A DNA stretch of 64,000 bases, taken from positions 69,643,092-69,707,091 of the forward strand of contig CM070905.1 of assembly GCA_036417435.1 (NCBI GenBank), given 5' to 3'. Below the pieces are notes generated by a model that saw only the letters and a list, made by a program, of their open reading frames with translations, had not been told where the DNA came from and ran no database searches. The stretch is from Inia geoffrensis. Taxonomy: Eukaryota; Chordata; Mammalia; Artiodactyla; Iniidae. This document shows, piece by piece, positions 23,576 through 36,801 of this stretch; within the stretch, counting starts at the first letter, position 1, and each line of letters begins with the position of its first letter. Made by a program: the position numbers and the translations under genes.

Positions 23576-25164
23576 ACACACACAGACACTCACACACAAA
23601 TGGAGAAGAGAGAACAGAGGTGAAGAAATTAAGTTGGATGGAATTTAGAGAAAAGTAAAGTTTCTGGAGCAAAGGGTGTAATGATAAAATAAGAAGCTAG
23701 AAACAAACTATCAAACTACACAACTCCTGGTTTTCCTTTATTGCTTTTTTGTTTTCTTTTTTTGTACTACGTGGGTTGCAGAAGTCTTTTTTTTTTTTTT
23801 TTTTCCCTTCAACATTAAAGCAGTGACAGCAGTGATTATTCCTAAGCACCGGTCTGCATAAAAAGCCACACTATGGAATATTTTACTTTCCCTGTAAATC
23901 TCCTCACAACCTTCTCATAAATAAATGGGGCTAGAGTCAAGGAAGCTGGACTAAATCCCTCCCTTACTGTTTGGACTATTCCCAAATCATTCTTCATGGA
24001 CACCGGAGGATGGGGGCTTCTCTGTGGCATATATCTTAGGGAGGTCTGGCAGGGTTAAAAGAAAGAGACAAAGGAGCCTATGCTCAAATATCCAGGGCAT
24101 TTTTGCCAATCTAATTCTCAAAAAAAAAAAAAGAAATGAATGCACAGCATACTTTTGTCAATAAATCCTCTAGGTGCTTACACTGAAGGTGGTGAAAATT
24201 GCTTAGGTAGTTCAAAATTGTCTCTGGAGCTTTTTGCAGTCCAGTGTTCTGACAAGTGAAGATGATCTCTAGATCCTAAACTCAGTGACCTCTGAGAATT
24301 GCCAGTAGTTTTCTATCGGATTAGAACGGACTAACTCTTTCAATTTGAGTGGTATCTATTTCAATTCTACCATTATTTCTGAGCAAGGAGGATGATCTTG
24401 TACAGGGGAACTGGGCCAGTTTTAGGGCAAAAATATCCTGGTCGCAGGGAAACGATGCATGTTGCGTAAGAGTCACAAAATCCACGATAGATTGCTCTGT
24501 ACAACTGCTCTTAAGTCTGCCTAGGATTCCATGTCCTATTTTAAATCTTTGAAATGAAACTTTATGCCATAGGGTTCTCAATGAGAGAAAAGGGTAAAGG
24601 AAAGATATAAAGTAAGGCTGAAGCAAGACAGCACATCTGTTATGGTGTGAATGGCTCTTACAAAATCTCTTCATTTCACTCAGAAAGTCTTATTGTTAAC
24701 CGTTTTATTTGGGGGTATAAAATTATTTATGGGGTTTAGAGTAGAAGGCCACCATGTTTTATCTTTTTCTGGCTTCTATGCTTGAGAACAATTGCCAAAT
24801 TGTGGTTGTGTCAGGAAGACTTTAAGTGAAAAGCATTTTATAATTTCTTTACTTAAACATGATCAAAGGCGCCCTTCGAGCATTTGAATGAGCATTTTCC
24901 TAGTTATGTGGCACTGTCTATATTCTTTTAACATAGCCATTGGCTCGATGAACCTGCTGTTGGTTCCATAGTTCCTTCTGCTATGAACAACCAAAATTTT
25001 CCACTCTTTGAAACTTAGGGTTTTACTATACACAGATGAAACGCACCTGTTTCTGATATACAACCACTGTCAATTCTTGTTAACTGTGAAAAATTCATGA
25101 AATGGATAAAAATCTGTATTCCCCTTTCTGGTGTAAAATATCATTTGGAGCTTCACACCGTCGA
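23576..25164. other. Unassigned DNA without gene
   Basis: T runs near 23785-23802 and an A run near 24120-24132. A 117-codon antisense frame at 24321-24674 has no domain resemblance. The section around 24300-24560 keeps several CpGs but I see no known element. Confidence 0.4.
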
Positions 25165-26440
25165 TTAAAAAACAGCGAGCACCTACTATGTGCATGGGAG
25201 GCACTATGAAATTCAACAAATCTGAAAACGTTCATTGAGCGCCTACTTTGGGCCAGGCTCTCATGCACCGTCTGAAAGGTGGGCTATGAAAACAAAAAAA
25301 AAGAAAACCAGAATCAAACACCAATAACAAGCAGAGAAGGAAGGGAGTGGGTTGACGTTTAAACAGGATGACCAGAGAACTTAGTACTGGGGGAAATAAG
25401 CTTATAATGGGAAAATATGAAGAACGATGGATAAAAAAATGAGGGTGCAAAAAAATATAGGTTGTTGGGGAAGATCTTTCCCAACAGAGGGAGCCACAAA
25501 GGCCTTGAGGTGGAGGAACACTGAACACTTGAAGAAAAGAGGCCGGCGATGCTGTAACTGAACACCTGGGATGGGAATAAGCACGGGATGAGTTCATAGA
25601 GGTAACAGGGAGCCAAATTACATAGGGCCTTGTACGCCATTGCAAAGACTTTGGTTTTTACCATGAGCGAGATGGGAGCCTTTGGAGGGGTTGAATAAGA
25701 GAAGACATCATCTAAGTTTAAACAATACCTAAATCAGGATGGTTGCTCTCTTGAATAGACACACACACACATACACGCACACGGTAGGATGTGAGTGTAG
25801 AGACAAGAGAAACCAGTTAGCAAGCCACTGAGCATCCCGGATGAGAGATAATGATGGCTTGGATCAGGGTCATAGACATGAAATGATGAGAAGTAGTCAG
25901 ATTCTGAATATATTTTGAAAATAGAACCAGCAGGATTTGTTGAAAGATTGTATGCATGAATTAAGAGAAAGAGATGAATCGATGATTCTAAAATGCTGGT
26001 TGCCATTTACTAAGGAGGGGAAGGTAAAGCAAGTTTTGGTGGGGCGGGGGTGGGGGGGAATTACGATTTCTGTTTTGGACACATTTCACGTGAGATGCCA
26101 AGTGAGGAGGCAGGTGAAGATGATTCGGCACACGGGTGGAGATAAATCTGGAGTTGAGGGAGAGATCCAGGCTTGATAATATATTTGGGAGTCATCAGCA
26201 TTTAGATGATATTGAAAGCTGTAAAATACTATAAGATCATCTTGGGAGTGAGTGGATATTGATCAAGTTAAAAAACCAAGCTTTACTACATTGTAAAGAG
26301 TCCAGACTGAGGAACTAAAACCAAAAGAGGGAGAGAAGGAGGGAGGGAAAGAGTGAGAGGCCAAGAAGAAATGGCCAATGAGGGAGGAGGAGAACTGAGA
26401 AAGCATGGCGTCCCAGAAGCCAAGTGAACAAAAATAGAAA
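25165..26440 (-). repeat. L2 LINE, antisense, long fragment including reverse-transcriptase remnant
   Basis: Reading the minus strand, the element ends near 25170-25260 with the L2 terminus (plus-strand GAGCACCTACTATGTG and TTGAGCGCCTACTTTGGGCC). Upstream come the 'agggccttgtacgccattgc' block near 25623, 'gagagataatgatggcttggatcagggt' region near 25840-25870, and the ORF2 remnant at 25897-26082. One of the longest L2 copies in the window. CA-rich (25759-25782) and GA-rich (26316-26372) patches lie inside it. Confidence 0.88.
25897..26082 (-). pseudogene. L2 ORF2 (reverse transcriptase, C-terminal part) remnant
   Basis: The minus strand is open for 61 codons. It begins MSKTEIVIPP and continues with IIDSSLSLNSCIQSFNKSCW, corresponding to the segment just after the YADD-containing catalytic core of the L2 (CR1-clade) reverse transcriptase. 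The catalytic motif itself lies outside the open stretch and is destroyed. No protein is expected; the value is in confirming identity and strand of the LINE. Confidence 0.8.
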
Positions 26441-26825
26441 AGAGTGAGGATTATACTTTTTGATATACAGAAACAATTCTTTACCTTATAAGGAAGATAT
26501 AACGATATAAAAATACTCCAAATTTAGTACCGTGAGTGGTAAGTGCTACAAAAGATCTGTATTCCAACTGCTACAGTCACATACAGAAGGGACTTCCTGA
26601 CCCTCAGTTCACAGGAGGCCGGCATGAAGCAGGTGGCATTTAAACCCAATGTTGAGAGATGTGTGGAAATTTGACGGGTAGAAGGGGAGGAAGAGAGGAC
26701 AGCTATATCAGAGGGAACATCTTAAAAAGAAGCTCAGAGAAGGGAAAGAACAAGGTATATTTAAGGAACAGGGAGTAGTTCAAGCTGGCCTGGGTGTAGA
26801 GGATGTATAGCCTACTTTCTGCACA
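26441..26825 (-). repeat. Probable second L2 fragment, antisense
   Basis: The sequence 'gtaagtgctacaaaagatctg' near 26538 and the block near 26615-26710 ('catgaagcaggtggcatttaaa', 'gaggaagagaggacagc') follow the antisense L2 3' region again. Boundaries are approximate, and it could be part of the preceding element after rearrangement. Confidence 0.45.
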
Positions 26826-27730
26826 CCTCTAAGGCAGGTGATGTTCAGATTTTGCTATGTGGCTTTTGTTTTTGTTTTTTATTACCTCTCCAAAAGCAAT
26901 GGGTATAAGAGGTCTTAACACAACCTTGAAACGTTTTCAATCCTTTCCCCCGGTCTAACTAACTGTTACCTACCAAATCTTATATTTTCATTTGTAAATA
27001 TGGAAACAGTCATGGAAAACATCTGTATCTGTTTATCATCTGTGGAGTTCTTGTTCTGTGTAAACTCTGGTGGGAGGAAAAAAGAGTAACAAATATGCAA
27101 AAAATATTTATTGTACTACGAGTCCCTACTGTGTTTCAATTCTGAAGTTGGGAGGAAGAAGTTAGAGAGAGAAATGGGAAAAAGATAAGGCTCACTCTTT
27201 GAACAGTTACATAAATTTATGAGGACAGTCTGCCTTAATGGTTGGAAAATAGAAAATTCGTTCTATAGATTTGGAGTTTGGCCCAGCATAATCTGACCTA
27301 TGCTCCAGTTCCATGGAGACGGGAAAGTTGTGTTGCCTGCAAACATATACCGAATTCCTTAAAAATAACAGTCGTTATCTCTGGGGTCTGATCAACTCAT
27401 GGCACTGAAGAGAGAAAGAGATAGAAACATGAGGAGGAATCACATGAGATTTTATTGTCAGTAATAGACAGGAAATATATTAATAGATTCCATCCCTCAA
27501 GAAAATGAACATGGTAAATTTTCTTACAGATTTTTTAATGTGAATTTTAATGTTAGGGCCAGTTGCACAAGTTTTTTCCCCATCTTTGTATTGCCAATGG
27601 CACAGTGGGATGAACAGAGAATCTATTATCCAGTTCAAACTCAGACACCAATTTAAGCCCCCGGTCTCTTTGCTCCTCATGGGTCTCATTTGCACAATTG
27701 AGGGAGAAGACACTGGTATATAATCAAGTG
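26826..27730. other. Unassigned DNA
   Basis: No open frame of interest and no repeat I can name. Confidence 0.4.
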
Positions 27731-27925
27731 GGAAAGACTTTGGAGTCATACAGATTTAGTAGCTATATGATGTTGGGCAGGCTACTGACTGTCTGAATTG
27801 CAGTTGTTAAACTGCAAATTAGGGAGAATAACAGCTCTCACACAGTGCTGTGATGAGGATGAAAAGAAATCATGTAGGGAAAACTTCTGGCACATAGTAG
27901 ACCCTCAATAAATATTCATTTCCTC
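27731..27925 (+). repeat. MIR SINE, sense
   Basis: Contains GACTTTGGAGTCATACAG, a 'tatatgatgttgggcagg' core, the 'gtgctgtgatgaggatgaaa' block and the terminal 'ctggcacatagtagaccctcaataaat'. The order matches MIR over nearly its full length. Confidence 0.9.
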
Positions 27926-29809
27926 CCTTCTTTTCACTTGAGCATTTCAGTTCCAGTATAATGTCAAGCCCTAATTTGGGGGAAAATGTTTTTTGAGAGA
28001 AATTACAGAGTTTACCACTATTAGTTGTTTTAAATTTTTAAAAATTGGCATCCAGGCTGTTTCAGGAAATAAGACAGCCTCTATCTTTAGGGTAAAAATA
28101 AAGCATTTGTAGGGAGCACGTACTACATGAACAGTGAGGAGAAAACTGGTATTCCCCTCAGGAGAAAATTTAAGATTATTTGGAAAAAAGAGAATGGAAG
28201 GAAGGGAGGAAGGAAGTTAGTTGATAAATAGTTTTAAAGCCTATAAATTAAAAATGAACCAAGTAAGAGAAAGAAAGGTATTTGCTCTGCTGCCCTTCCC
28301 ATTAAGATGGGTTAGGTATTAGGGCTGGCATGACACAGACATCTTTCTTGTTCCTAACGCATAAAAAAAATCTTTTATGAAAGTGAGTGAGTTTACAGCA
28401 GGAATGTCAGCCCAGTGAATGATTCAGTGCTCTATGTAAGTGGATATATACTTTACTACTTTGACCTTTCTGTATTTTTCATATTTTGCCCGACAACATA
28501 TTGCAACCATTCCTTTCAGTTAGCAATTAAAGTCTAATTTGCAGCTGCCTTTATAAAACCAAAGCTTCCCTGCAACAAATGAAAATTTTCAAGTCCTCTT
28601 GTTTGATCTCTAGTATCATACAGTTTGGTATTTCAGACATATAAAACGCCCAGAGCACGAAAAAAAACACAGTAAACAGTCACCGTCCCTTAGCACCGTC
28701 CGTTACTCAATGTTTCAGTTTGTCATACAGTATGAAATATAAATGAAGAAAAAGAGGAAGGGAGACACAGCAGTAATTTATGCCTGTCTAGAAAGTTTGG
28801 CACTGCAGCTCCAAGTATAGGGAGCCATTTACAGGAGAAAAACCGTAACCAGAGAATATGGAAGTGTGGAAGGTGAGATCATCCACCAGCAGCAATCTTT
28901 AAAATTCACAGACACTTTCGGATTCATGAGGTGAGAATGAGCAGTGCAGAAAACTGTGAGGTTCATTTGTAGTGTTTGACTTTGTTAACACGCACTCTCA
29001 AGCTGTCCTTGTTATGAGATGGTGGTAGAATGGTAAGTGAAAAAAAAAAAATTAGTATGGAAAATATCCCCATTAATTGGAAATAATAATAGTATTACAC
29101 ATAAAAAAGTTAAAGGATTATATGTAACTTGAAAGTGTTATTTAAAAGAGAAAAAAATATGTAAATGTAGCAGAACCTTGTACCAATCATTTAAACAAAA
29201 ATCTTTACCTGAACTTTTAAATGATTAATTTGAATTAATTTCAATTTATCTGAATGCATTTGTCTTCTATTAAGCATGGTCAAAATTTGTCTTGAAACAT
29301 TTTTTTTTTAAACTAAACATTTTCTTCAAGGCAGAATTAAATCTATCAATGATTTAATACAGACAAGAAAAGTAATTTATGGAATGAAGCAGTGATCCAA
29401 TGATCCATGCTTTTCTTAAATTACTCTCACTAAGCCCCACGTAGATGTTATTTCAACTTCAAAATCAGAAGAGGGAAATGCCCAATATGCCTTAGTAGTT
29501 TCTGTAGAAACAGGCAAATCAAAATCTAGGAATCAAATGATGAGAGTCTTTAAGGTGTTTCGGGGTGAGAGAAGGGAGGGGAGGTAGCATCAATATGGCT
29601 TTTGGGGTCTGAGTGTGTACCAGAAAAATTAAAATACTGTGCATCAATAAAGTGTCACTTATTCTGAAAGACCTGCCTAGCAATTCAGAAACTTTAAAAG
29701 TAAACATTTGGGTTAACGAGAATATACAGGTATAATAATAAACATGATTAAATTAGGCGTAAGATCAGGAAAATCTAAAAGGACACGTAAGGACCTTAGC
29801 TGTATAGAC
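27926..29809. other. Mostly non-repetitive AT-rich DNA
   Basis: A short poly-A stretch near 29040-29050 and a T run near 29302. The segment 28440-28640 contains several TAAT cores and looks conserved in style, but this cannot be shown from one genome. Confidence 0.4.
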
Positions 29810-29976
29810 CAGAGCTTTTCAAATTTTAAAGTGCACACAAATCGCTTGGGATCTCATTAAAACACAGATTATGAATCAGTTAGTTTGGGGTGGGACCCAG
29901 GATTCTTCATTTTTCTCGAGCTCCCAGGCCATGCCAGTGCTGCTGGTCTATGGACCACACTTTACGTAGCAAAGCC
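29810..29976 (+). mobile_element. MER5A-type hAT DNA transposon remnant
   Basis: Starts CAGAGCTTTTCAAATTTTAA, continues 'tgcacacaaatcgcttggga', 'cattaaaacacagatta', 'ggggtgggacccaggattcttcatttt' and ends with 'gtgctgctggtctatggaccacactttacgtagc'. This is the MER5A order over nearly full length. Non-autonomous, with no coding capacity; a target duplication is not evident. Confidence 0.93.
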
Positions 29977-30164
29977 CCAGATCACGATAAAGGAAGAAGG
30001 TTTATCCTAGAAATTGCATCTAGAGAAGTGTGACTATCATATGCCCTTTCTGAGCAACCCCTGTTCCCACTCGGTTATTTTCAATGGAATTTACTCTAGA
30101 AAACATAAATGAAAGTAACATATTCAAATAAACACAATGTGATATCCTACTAAGGTAAATATAT

Positions 30165-30335
30165 GAATTACTTAACTCAGTTCTCAAAAGAGCCTGTGAA
30201 GTAAAGACTTTTATTATCTTCACTTTACGGAAAAAGAAACGGCCTTGGGGAATTGAACTAATTAAGTCAAAACCACATACGCAGGATTTAGAAAACAGTT
30301 CTGAATTTGGCAAATCTTACTCCAGAGTCTAAATA
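30165..30335 (-). repeat. MIR SINE, antisense
   Basis: The plus strand shows 'ttttattatcttcactttacgg', 'aaagaaacggccttggggaattgaacta', then 'accacatacgcaggattt', which is MIR in reverse. Diverged. Confidence 0.8.
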
Positions 30336-33300
30336 TTTCTGTCAGTTTTACTACAGTTGCCAAGATTGCCCTATTGCATTCTTAGTAATCTTGCAAACAA
30401 AGCACTAGACACAAAAGATACAGTAGGGATACAATGGTGTATGAACGTTGGGCTATACCATCTTCATTGACAGCATCTAGAACAGGAGTCACTCAAGAAT
30501 AACTGCTCTTGACATTAGAGATCTTACGTGTGTGGTGAATAGCAGCCTTGATGCAATAAATAATCTGTTTCAAGAACCAGAATGAATGAGAGATGAGAAT
30601 AAAGTACTGGATTAAGCTCCTTACGCTAAAGAGTGGACAAATAGATTCTAGATAAGGACATACTGGAGGTTCCACAGCCCTGGACATATGGGATTACCAC
30701 TAAAGCTCCACGTCAGAAAAAATAGCCCTTAGATTTTAGAATCCCTAAGGGACTTTTACTCTATGAAGGGTACACTATTAAATATATTTTATGCATTCTG
30801 TTATTATTAAAGGGTATAATCCTTCCCCTAAGGTGTGCTGGCCCCAGGGTCTTTGAACAAGTCTAGACCAGAATTAATTAGGAGCCATCATTTTCATTAC
30901 AAGTATGTTATAATTATGTCTGCTTATTTCACACTGTTCAATATACTCCCTCCTGTTAAACTACAGCACAAGGCCTTTAGCACCTGTTGCTTATTTCTGC
31001 CAGACTGAAAATATTCCTTTCTCTTTACTATTCGTGTGCAAGGCTAAGATGAACTTGCCAAGAGTTGTCATTCTTGAATGCACCTGCCAAGTGTCAGATA
31101 CTTTAATAGGTGAAATGCTTATAGCATATGCTGTGTTTGCCGCAGCTTCCAACTTCCAGTGCCCAGTATTTCACAAGAGATTGAATATATTCAGGATGAC
31201 CGATCCATTCCTTGATACATGCGTATGTGACCATATGCCCATGCGTATACAACACACTTATATAACACACACCCCAGGTTAGCTTTGGCTGAGAATATAT
31301 CTTACAGTAATTTACTACCTTATAGCTTCAATTTTAAAAAAAGAAAAAGAATAAATCCCTTGGACTATACTTACTGGTTTGTTGGCAGTTGTTTTCATGG
31401 CATCAGTCTGTGTACTAAAAAATAAAAAAATAAAATTGAGTTTTGGGCTTCAAGGTAGCACCCTACATCCTGTTTTGATAAGTTCTTTGCTTTCCTTTTC
31501 TGAGGATGCCTAATACTTTTCCCACTCTCCTATTACGTCTTCAATCCATCCAGATAAGAGTACTGCAAAGCTCCTGTAATTGAGGGATGGGGCCTAGAAT
31601 AAAGGCATCCATCCTCGATATACTGAGGTACCCAGCAGGGTGAAGACGGAAAGGAATGCATCCCTTTTCCATGAGTTATTCAACCTTATCCTGCCTGTCT
31701 CATCAGATGTTATCAGAGGTGTGGAATGGAAGGAAGGGTAGAGAAGGTTGGTTTTCTAGAATGCTGACATGGGACTAATGCCAAGAAAGATGGAGTGATG
31801 ATGGTTCTGCTTTCATAGCTTTACCACATTCCCAAGGATGAGTGAGGGCTTCCACGTTTTGTTCAGTTTCCGGGGAGCCCATGTGTTTTATGTTTACCTT
31901 CCCTGCCCGGCAGATCATTAACTTCCCTTTCCTTGACAGATATCAAAAATCCATGTAAAGCTTTCCTGTAATCCACAGTAAAACTGACATCTGCAGCAGG
32001 AAGCAGTCTTATTTTATGAGCACCCTTCTTCAGGTAACCTCAAGATAGAACAATTTAGACAATTTTCCCTTTTGAAACAGTAGAGCAAAATATTCCTAGA
32101 CCTCTCTCTCCCTCTTTATCTCCCTCACTTTCTCTCTCTCTTTTGCTTTCACTCTCCCACTCTCTCATATATGAAAACACCATTCAGAGCTCAAGCTGCT
32201 TGATCGTTAAAGAAGGAATTATACATCCTAAGGCCTTTACTATTAGAATATACATGAGTTTAGTTCATGAACAGCAAGCTTTCACGAACCAAGTGGTCAA
32301 GAACCTTGTTGATATGGCACCACCAGAATGAAACCAAGGGACCTTTCTCAGAGGAAGAATTTCCCATATAAGTAAGTCTACAAACCTGTACACTGACAAT
32401 TCATTACACCTTCTGGAAACAGAGGTGTTGCTGTATAGGACTATAGTCCAACTGGATTTTTCTTATCCTAAGTTAACTTATGCCTTGGTAACTATACTTC
32501 CTTGGATGTGATTCAGTCACAAGTGGGATTTTCTCAGAGGTTCTTGGCACACTTAATTTCTAATTGATGCCACTGATAACATAAAAACAGGATTGGGTTA
32601 TCCTTGAGGACAGAAAAAGATTCTTCAAGTGTACTCCGAATGAGCTCATTTTATCCAGCAAAGGAACGGAAGAGCATCTGCAGGTAAGGTGACTACAGCT
32701 CTACTACCTGTAAGTAATAGTATTACTGGATCATTACCTAGGAAAACAACCCTAGAAAAAGGTCAAAGCTGGTAGCTTTCAGAGGACTCAGAAAAGCACA
32801 TAGGGGATAGAGTTCTCTTTCTTTCAGAGCCTAGGCCACTGATCTAAGAATTCCAAAGAGAATTCTGTGCACAGTCACTGATAAAATTTAAAAGGAGATT
32901 AGAGGCCCGTTTCCAGCCAGAATGATCTGAAAGCCCCGACATGTACCATTATATTGTTTGATGAACATTTTCAGAAGAAGGAGATGTCCGTTTTGACCTT
33001 TGCAGCATGAGTAACACATGTAGAAAGGAGGACAGAAGGCTTATTTTTATACAGATAGCAGAAAGCTGCTCTCCTTGTTAAGAAAGCATGGCAGGCTGAT
33101 TTTGTCTTTCTTTTTTCCTTTGTAATTTGAAAGTCCTCCCAGATAAACCTTTGCAGTATACAACTTGGTTTTGACATCCTGGCTTTATGCCTCTAACTGT
33201 TTATAAGTCATGCAAGGAAGTCATCTATCTTGACCAATATGGCTCAGACATATTTTCCATGTTAATTACACATGTTTGGACTGACACTGCAGTGATACAA

Positions 33301-34811
33301 TTTCATTTGTTTAAAACAACAGAATGGATGGCTCTTTAACTCAACAAATGTAGGTAAAAATTCTTCCCAGAGTAAATGCAACAAGTCTGGAAATTATAAA
33401 GGCACAGGCACTAGTGGCTGAAACCCCAGAGACTAAGAAGCTGATATTCTGCAAAGATCCCTTATTTAGATTAAAAGCATGTTGGAAAACTACGACATAA
33501 TTATCAAAAAATTATAATTATAATATATGTGGACATATGTGGACAAGATTGGTGTCCTAAAAATAATCACCAGCGGAAAAGGAGGCAGAAGCATTTTTAA
33601 CTCTAACCCAGTGGAACTACTCGAATTTGGGCTGTGTTTTCGAGCAGGACCTCCACGGTTTTTTACACTTACCAGAACACCAGCAGTTAACCCCGTAATG
33701 GCCAACCGCTAGTTATCACCCTACATTTGGTCCACAGCTGCATGGGTCTGCTCACTTTATTGTCATTTCAGCCCTCAGCCCATTAGATGCCTGGTGACCG
33801 CTTGCATGCAGAGGGGCCTTTGGTTAACTAAATCCCCATCAGGATCACAGCTGTTGTACAACATTCGGTGACAAAAATAGCCATGTGCAACGCATAGTAG
33901 ACAAGTTTGCAAGCCAATCTGAGCAAAACTTGAAAAACAAGTGAGGGGACTAGTCGAATTCTTTGGCTTCTGAACTACATTTCCTCTATTTTGGGGGAAT
34001 CTGCTTTGTAACATTCCAGCATTCCCCTCTCAGTGCGACAGATGATTGGGGCTAAATTTCAGAGTGATGGGCCCAGTTAAGCAAAAAATATACTTTTCCA
34101 CCTTCCTTCACTCAGCCTCAGCAGTTAGAGAATGAATGTCATGTTCAGTCATTCAGACAGATTCCTGACTTTGGCATAATACTAACGTCAGTATTGGGTA
34201 TTTATTCACAATGTGCCTCAGCTTAAGACACCAAACCCTTGTTTCAGTTTCTTCCAGCCTGGAGGCCTAGCACAGTGGTTGCATATGTGCAAGTGTGTCT
34301 TACCCCAATCATGTGCAACAGCCAGTGCTGCCAGGTCCAGTTCATCGCACAGAGGGGCCTGAAAGTGCCCTGTAGGTGATTATGGTTGGTGTTACAACAG
34401 TCAACCCCATGTCCGGTTATGACGCTGAGAGACTGTGCCAATTCTGCCTCACCTTGCTACCTGCAAATGTTTAAAAACAGGAAGAAGACAAGATCAATGA
34501 CCTACACCCCAAAAATAGAATGAAGAGATCCATTTCTCGATTGTATCATTGAATGCCACTCCTTTGTCACATTTTGTCAAGATCCAAAATCAAGTAACAG
34601 ATGTGATCTGAGACTCCCTTAGATCTAACGAAATTTAAACCCACAAAGGGAGAGTTCATTCTGGTTCCAACTAATCTGAAAGTTGGTTTGTACATGCCTG
34701 TGTTGATTGATTGAATTCCTACCCCACACATATTGTGTTCATTCACTAAATTGTTGAGATGTTGCTTAACAGTCAGGGACCTAGATTTTTCTCCTCCATT
34801 AACTCATGCGG
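30336..34811. other. Long non-repetitive stretch, no gene found
   Basis: Few repeats are visible in 4.5 kb. A pyrimidine-rich CT tract lies at about 32101-32167. Frames at 31034-31282, 32143-32331 and 33527-33712 are short and show no recognisable domain. 33520-33960 retains CpGs and lacks repeats. Confidence 0.4.
32101..32167. repeat. CT-rich low-complexity tract
   Basis: Runs of CTCTCT and CCCTC interspersed over about 65 bases; a polypyrimidine tract with no other meaning seen. Confidence 0.8.
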
Positions 34812-34930
34812 ACATGTCTTAAGCACTCACTATGTGCCAGGTACTGAGGATAAAATATTAATAAGTCACAGTCCTGGCATGCAAGGAACCTAGGGTTCAG
34901 AGGCATATAATCTCTCAAATGTAAGGGAAG
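34812..34930 (-). repeat. L2 3'-end fragment, antisense
   Basis: AGCACTCACTATGTGCCAGG then TACTGAGGATAAAATATTAA and 'cctggcatgcaaggaacct' is the standard antisense L2 terminus. Confidence 0.85.
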
Positions 34931-36375
34931 ATTCTTTTTATTTTTTTATTTTTTTTTTTTACCCTTCCATTAATTCTCCAGTCCTCTGCTGCCGTAAATT
35001 ATACAAATTTATGAGAGGAAGAAGTGCCACTAGTTAGTTTTAGGTGTTTCCCCAACTTGGTGAGGTAGGAGAGAACTCATGTATATTACCTATGCACTGA
35101 TGAGTTACTGACTTCTTAGTAATGTTCATTGAGAAAAAAAGTTTTTTAATTTTGAAACTAAAAATTATCAGGTAGATATCTGGAGCACAACCAATGTATT
35201 ATGTGCACGGAGTTAAAAAATATAATTTATACATTCTAGCTTTAAAGAATGTAAGCCAGGAAAAACAAGATTATGACAAATAATTAAAAAACAATTGTGT
35301 GTGTATGTCTATATATCTATGTAAGATGCGAAAAATTATGTATAGGAGAGCTCTTGGTATAGAATGGTCAAGGCACACTTAATTAGTTTAGATTCTCATA
35401 ATCTAAATTATGTTGCTGCCCTTCATGATATTTTATCATGTTACTGCACTTCATGATACTTTACAGAGGGTCCCCTCCATCCATAAGATAAAGCACTGGA
35501 AGGGCTGTGTGGAATCCATAGGTGAGTGCAACTCTGCTACACGAAGCCTGTAAGCTTATTAAAGATTTGATCAAGACCAGTGAATTCCAAGCCTACTTTG
35601 GTCTATCTCCCTTTTGGATCCCTGTTTCTACATATTTTAGCTTTTTCTTCTTGTGTCTCCTCTCTATTGGTTAATTCTGTGCTGTTATTTGAAGGCAGGT
35701 CATGGTTCATAAAACAGAGGTTTTTCTCTGAAGTTAACAAAATAAAAAGAACTTTCTGGATTTGAATGTGAGCTTCCTCCTGACCAAGAAGACCTATAAG
35801 ATATATCCCTTTACACTAAATATATAAACCTGGGGCCAAGGATTAGCGATTTCCCCTCCTCTAATGTAATAAGAAAGTACGGTAGTAAACATTTTCTGAA
35901 CTTGTTTAAAGTTTTCTTAAAAAAAATAGAGCAGCTCACTTCTTATATTTCTCATAATAGAGGAGAAATGAAGATGTGGCATTCAGTTTAGTCCAAAAAT
36001 TACGTATTGAGACTGTGTGTGTGTGTGTATCCATGCTAACAGCATATATGTATATATGCTATTAGGTGAGATATTGTGAGCACAAAGGAAAATAAGACAG
36101 TCTCATACATAAAGTTACTTCTAATCATCAGAGAAGTAGAAGAGGAGCAGAGCTTAATCATGATACAGATAGATTAAAAGAAGAAGGAAACGTATCATAA
36201 GAATCTTATAAAATAAATATTGGAAACTATACATTTCATGAGATATTATTCAATTTTTAGTTAGAAAATGGATAGGCCAGCCATTTACATGAGAGAGAGA
36301 GAAAGAGAGAGAAAGAGAGAGGTAATAATATGAGAGAGAGACAGAGAGGTAATACGAGAAAATAGCCACACGCAT
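34931..36375. other. Unassigned DNA with simple repeats
   Basis: T-rich run at 34934-34960, short GT run at 36013-36028, and a GA-rich tract at 36291-36350. No gene or assignable dispersed repeat. Confidence 0.4.
36291..36350. repeat. GA-rich (purine) simple repeat
   Basis: Alternating GAGAGA and GAAAGA blocks interrupted once by 'gtaataatat'. Two similar blocks suggest a local duplication. Confidence 0.9.
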
Positions 36376-36602
36376 TTAATAAAAATGAAATAATTTGACA
36401 TCACTGTTTACCTATCAATTGGCAAAGTTGAAGGAATGGTAAGAAAACAAGCACTTTTAAATACTGTCAGTGGATAAAAAGATAGAATTTCTTATATAGC
36501 AGTTTGAAAATATAGATTAAAACCTTTAAATTTTGCACACCGTTTTTATCAAGCATGTTATTTATAAATTACGGGTGTATTAAAGAATTAAGCTGAAAAT
36601 AT

Positions 36603-36604
<2 letters not shown>

Positions 36605-36634
<30 letters not shown>
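36605..36634. repeat. (CA)n microsatellite
   Basis: About 15 perfect CA units, flanked by TA-rich sequence; a likely length-polymorphic locus. Confidence 0.95.
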
Positions 36635-36640
<6 letters not shown>

Positions 36641-36759
36641 GTAATCCCTGTTTATGTATTACAAATGAAGTGGTAGTTTTTAATCAGTGTTTTTTAAATT
36701 TTAAAGAAAACATCATCCAATATTCAAAAATACTTAAAAAATGAAAATTTTCATATTTC

Positions 36760-36765
36760 TCAAAA

Positions 36766-36801
<36 letters not shown>

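Noticed and set aside
24321..24674. 117-codon antisense frame
   Set aside because: No recognisable domain or promoter and no neighbouring exon; composition matches AT-rich background.
25232..25664. Antisense frames of 137 and 101 codons
   Set aside because: They lie wholly in the antisense L2 and are not the L2 coding frame except where reported at 25897-26082.
36291..36350. Purine tract as a triplex-forming regulatory element
   Set aside because: Common simple repeat; nothing nearby suggests a promoter.
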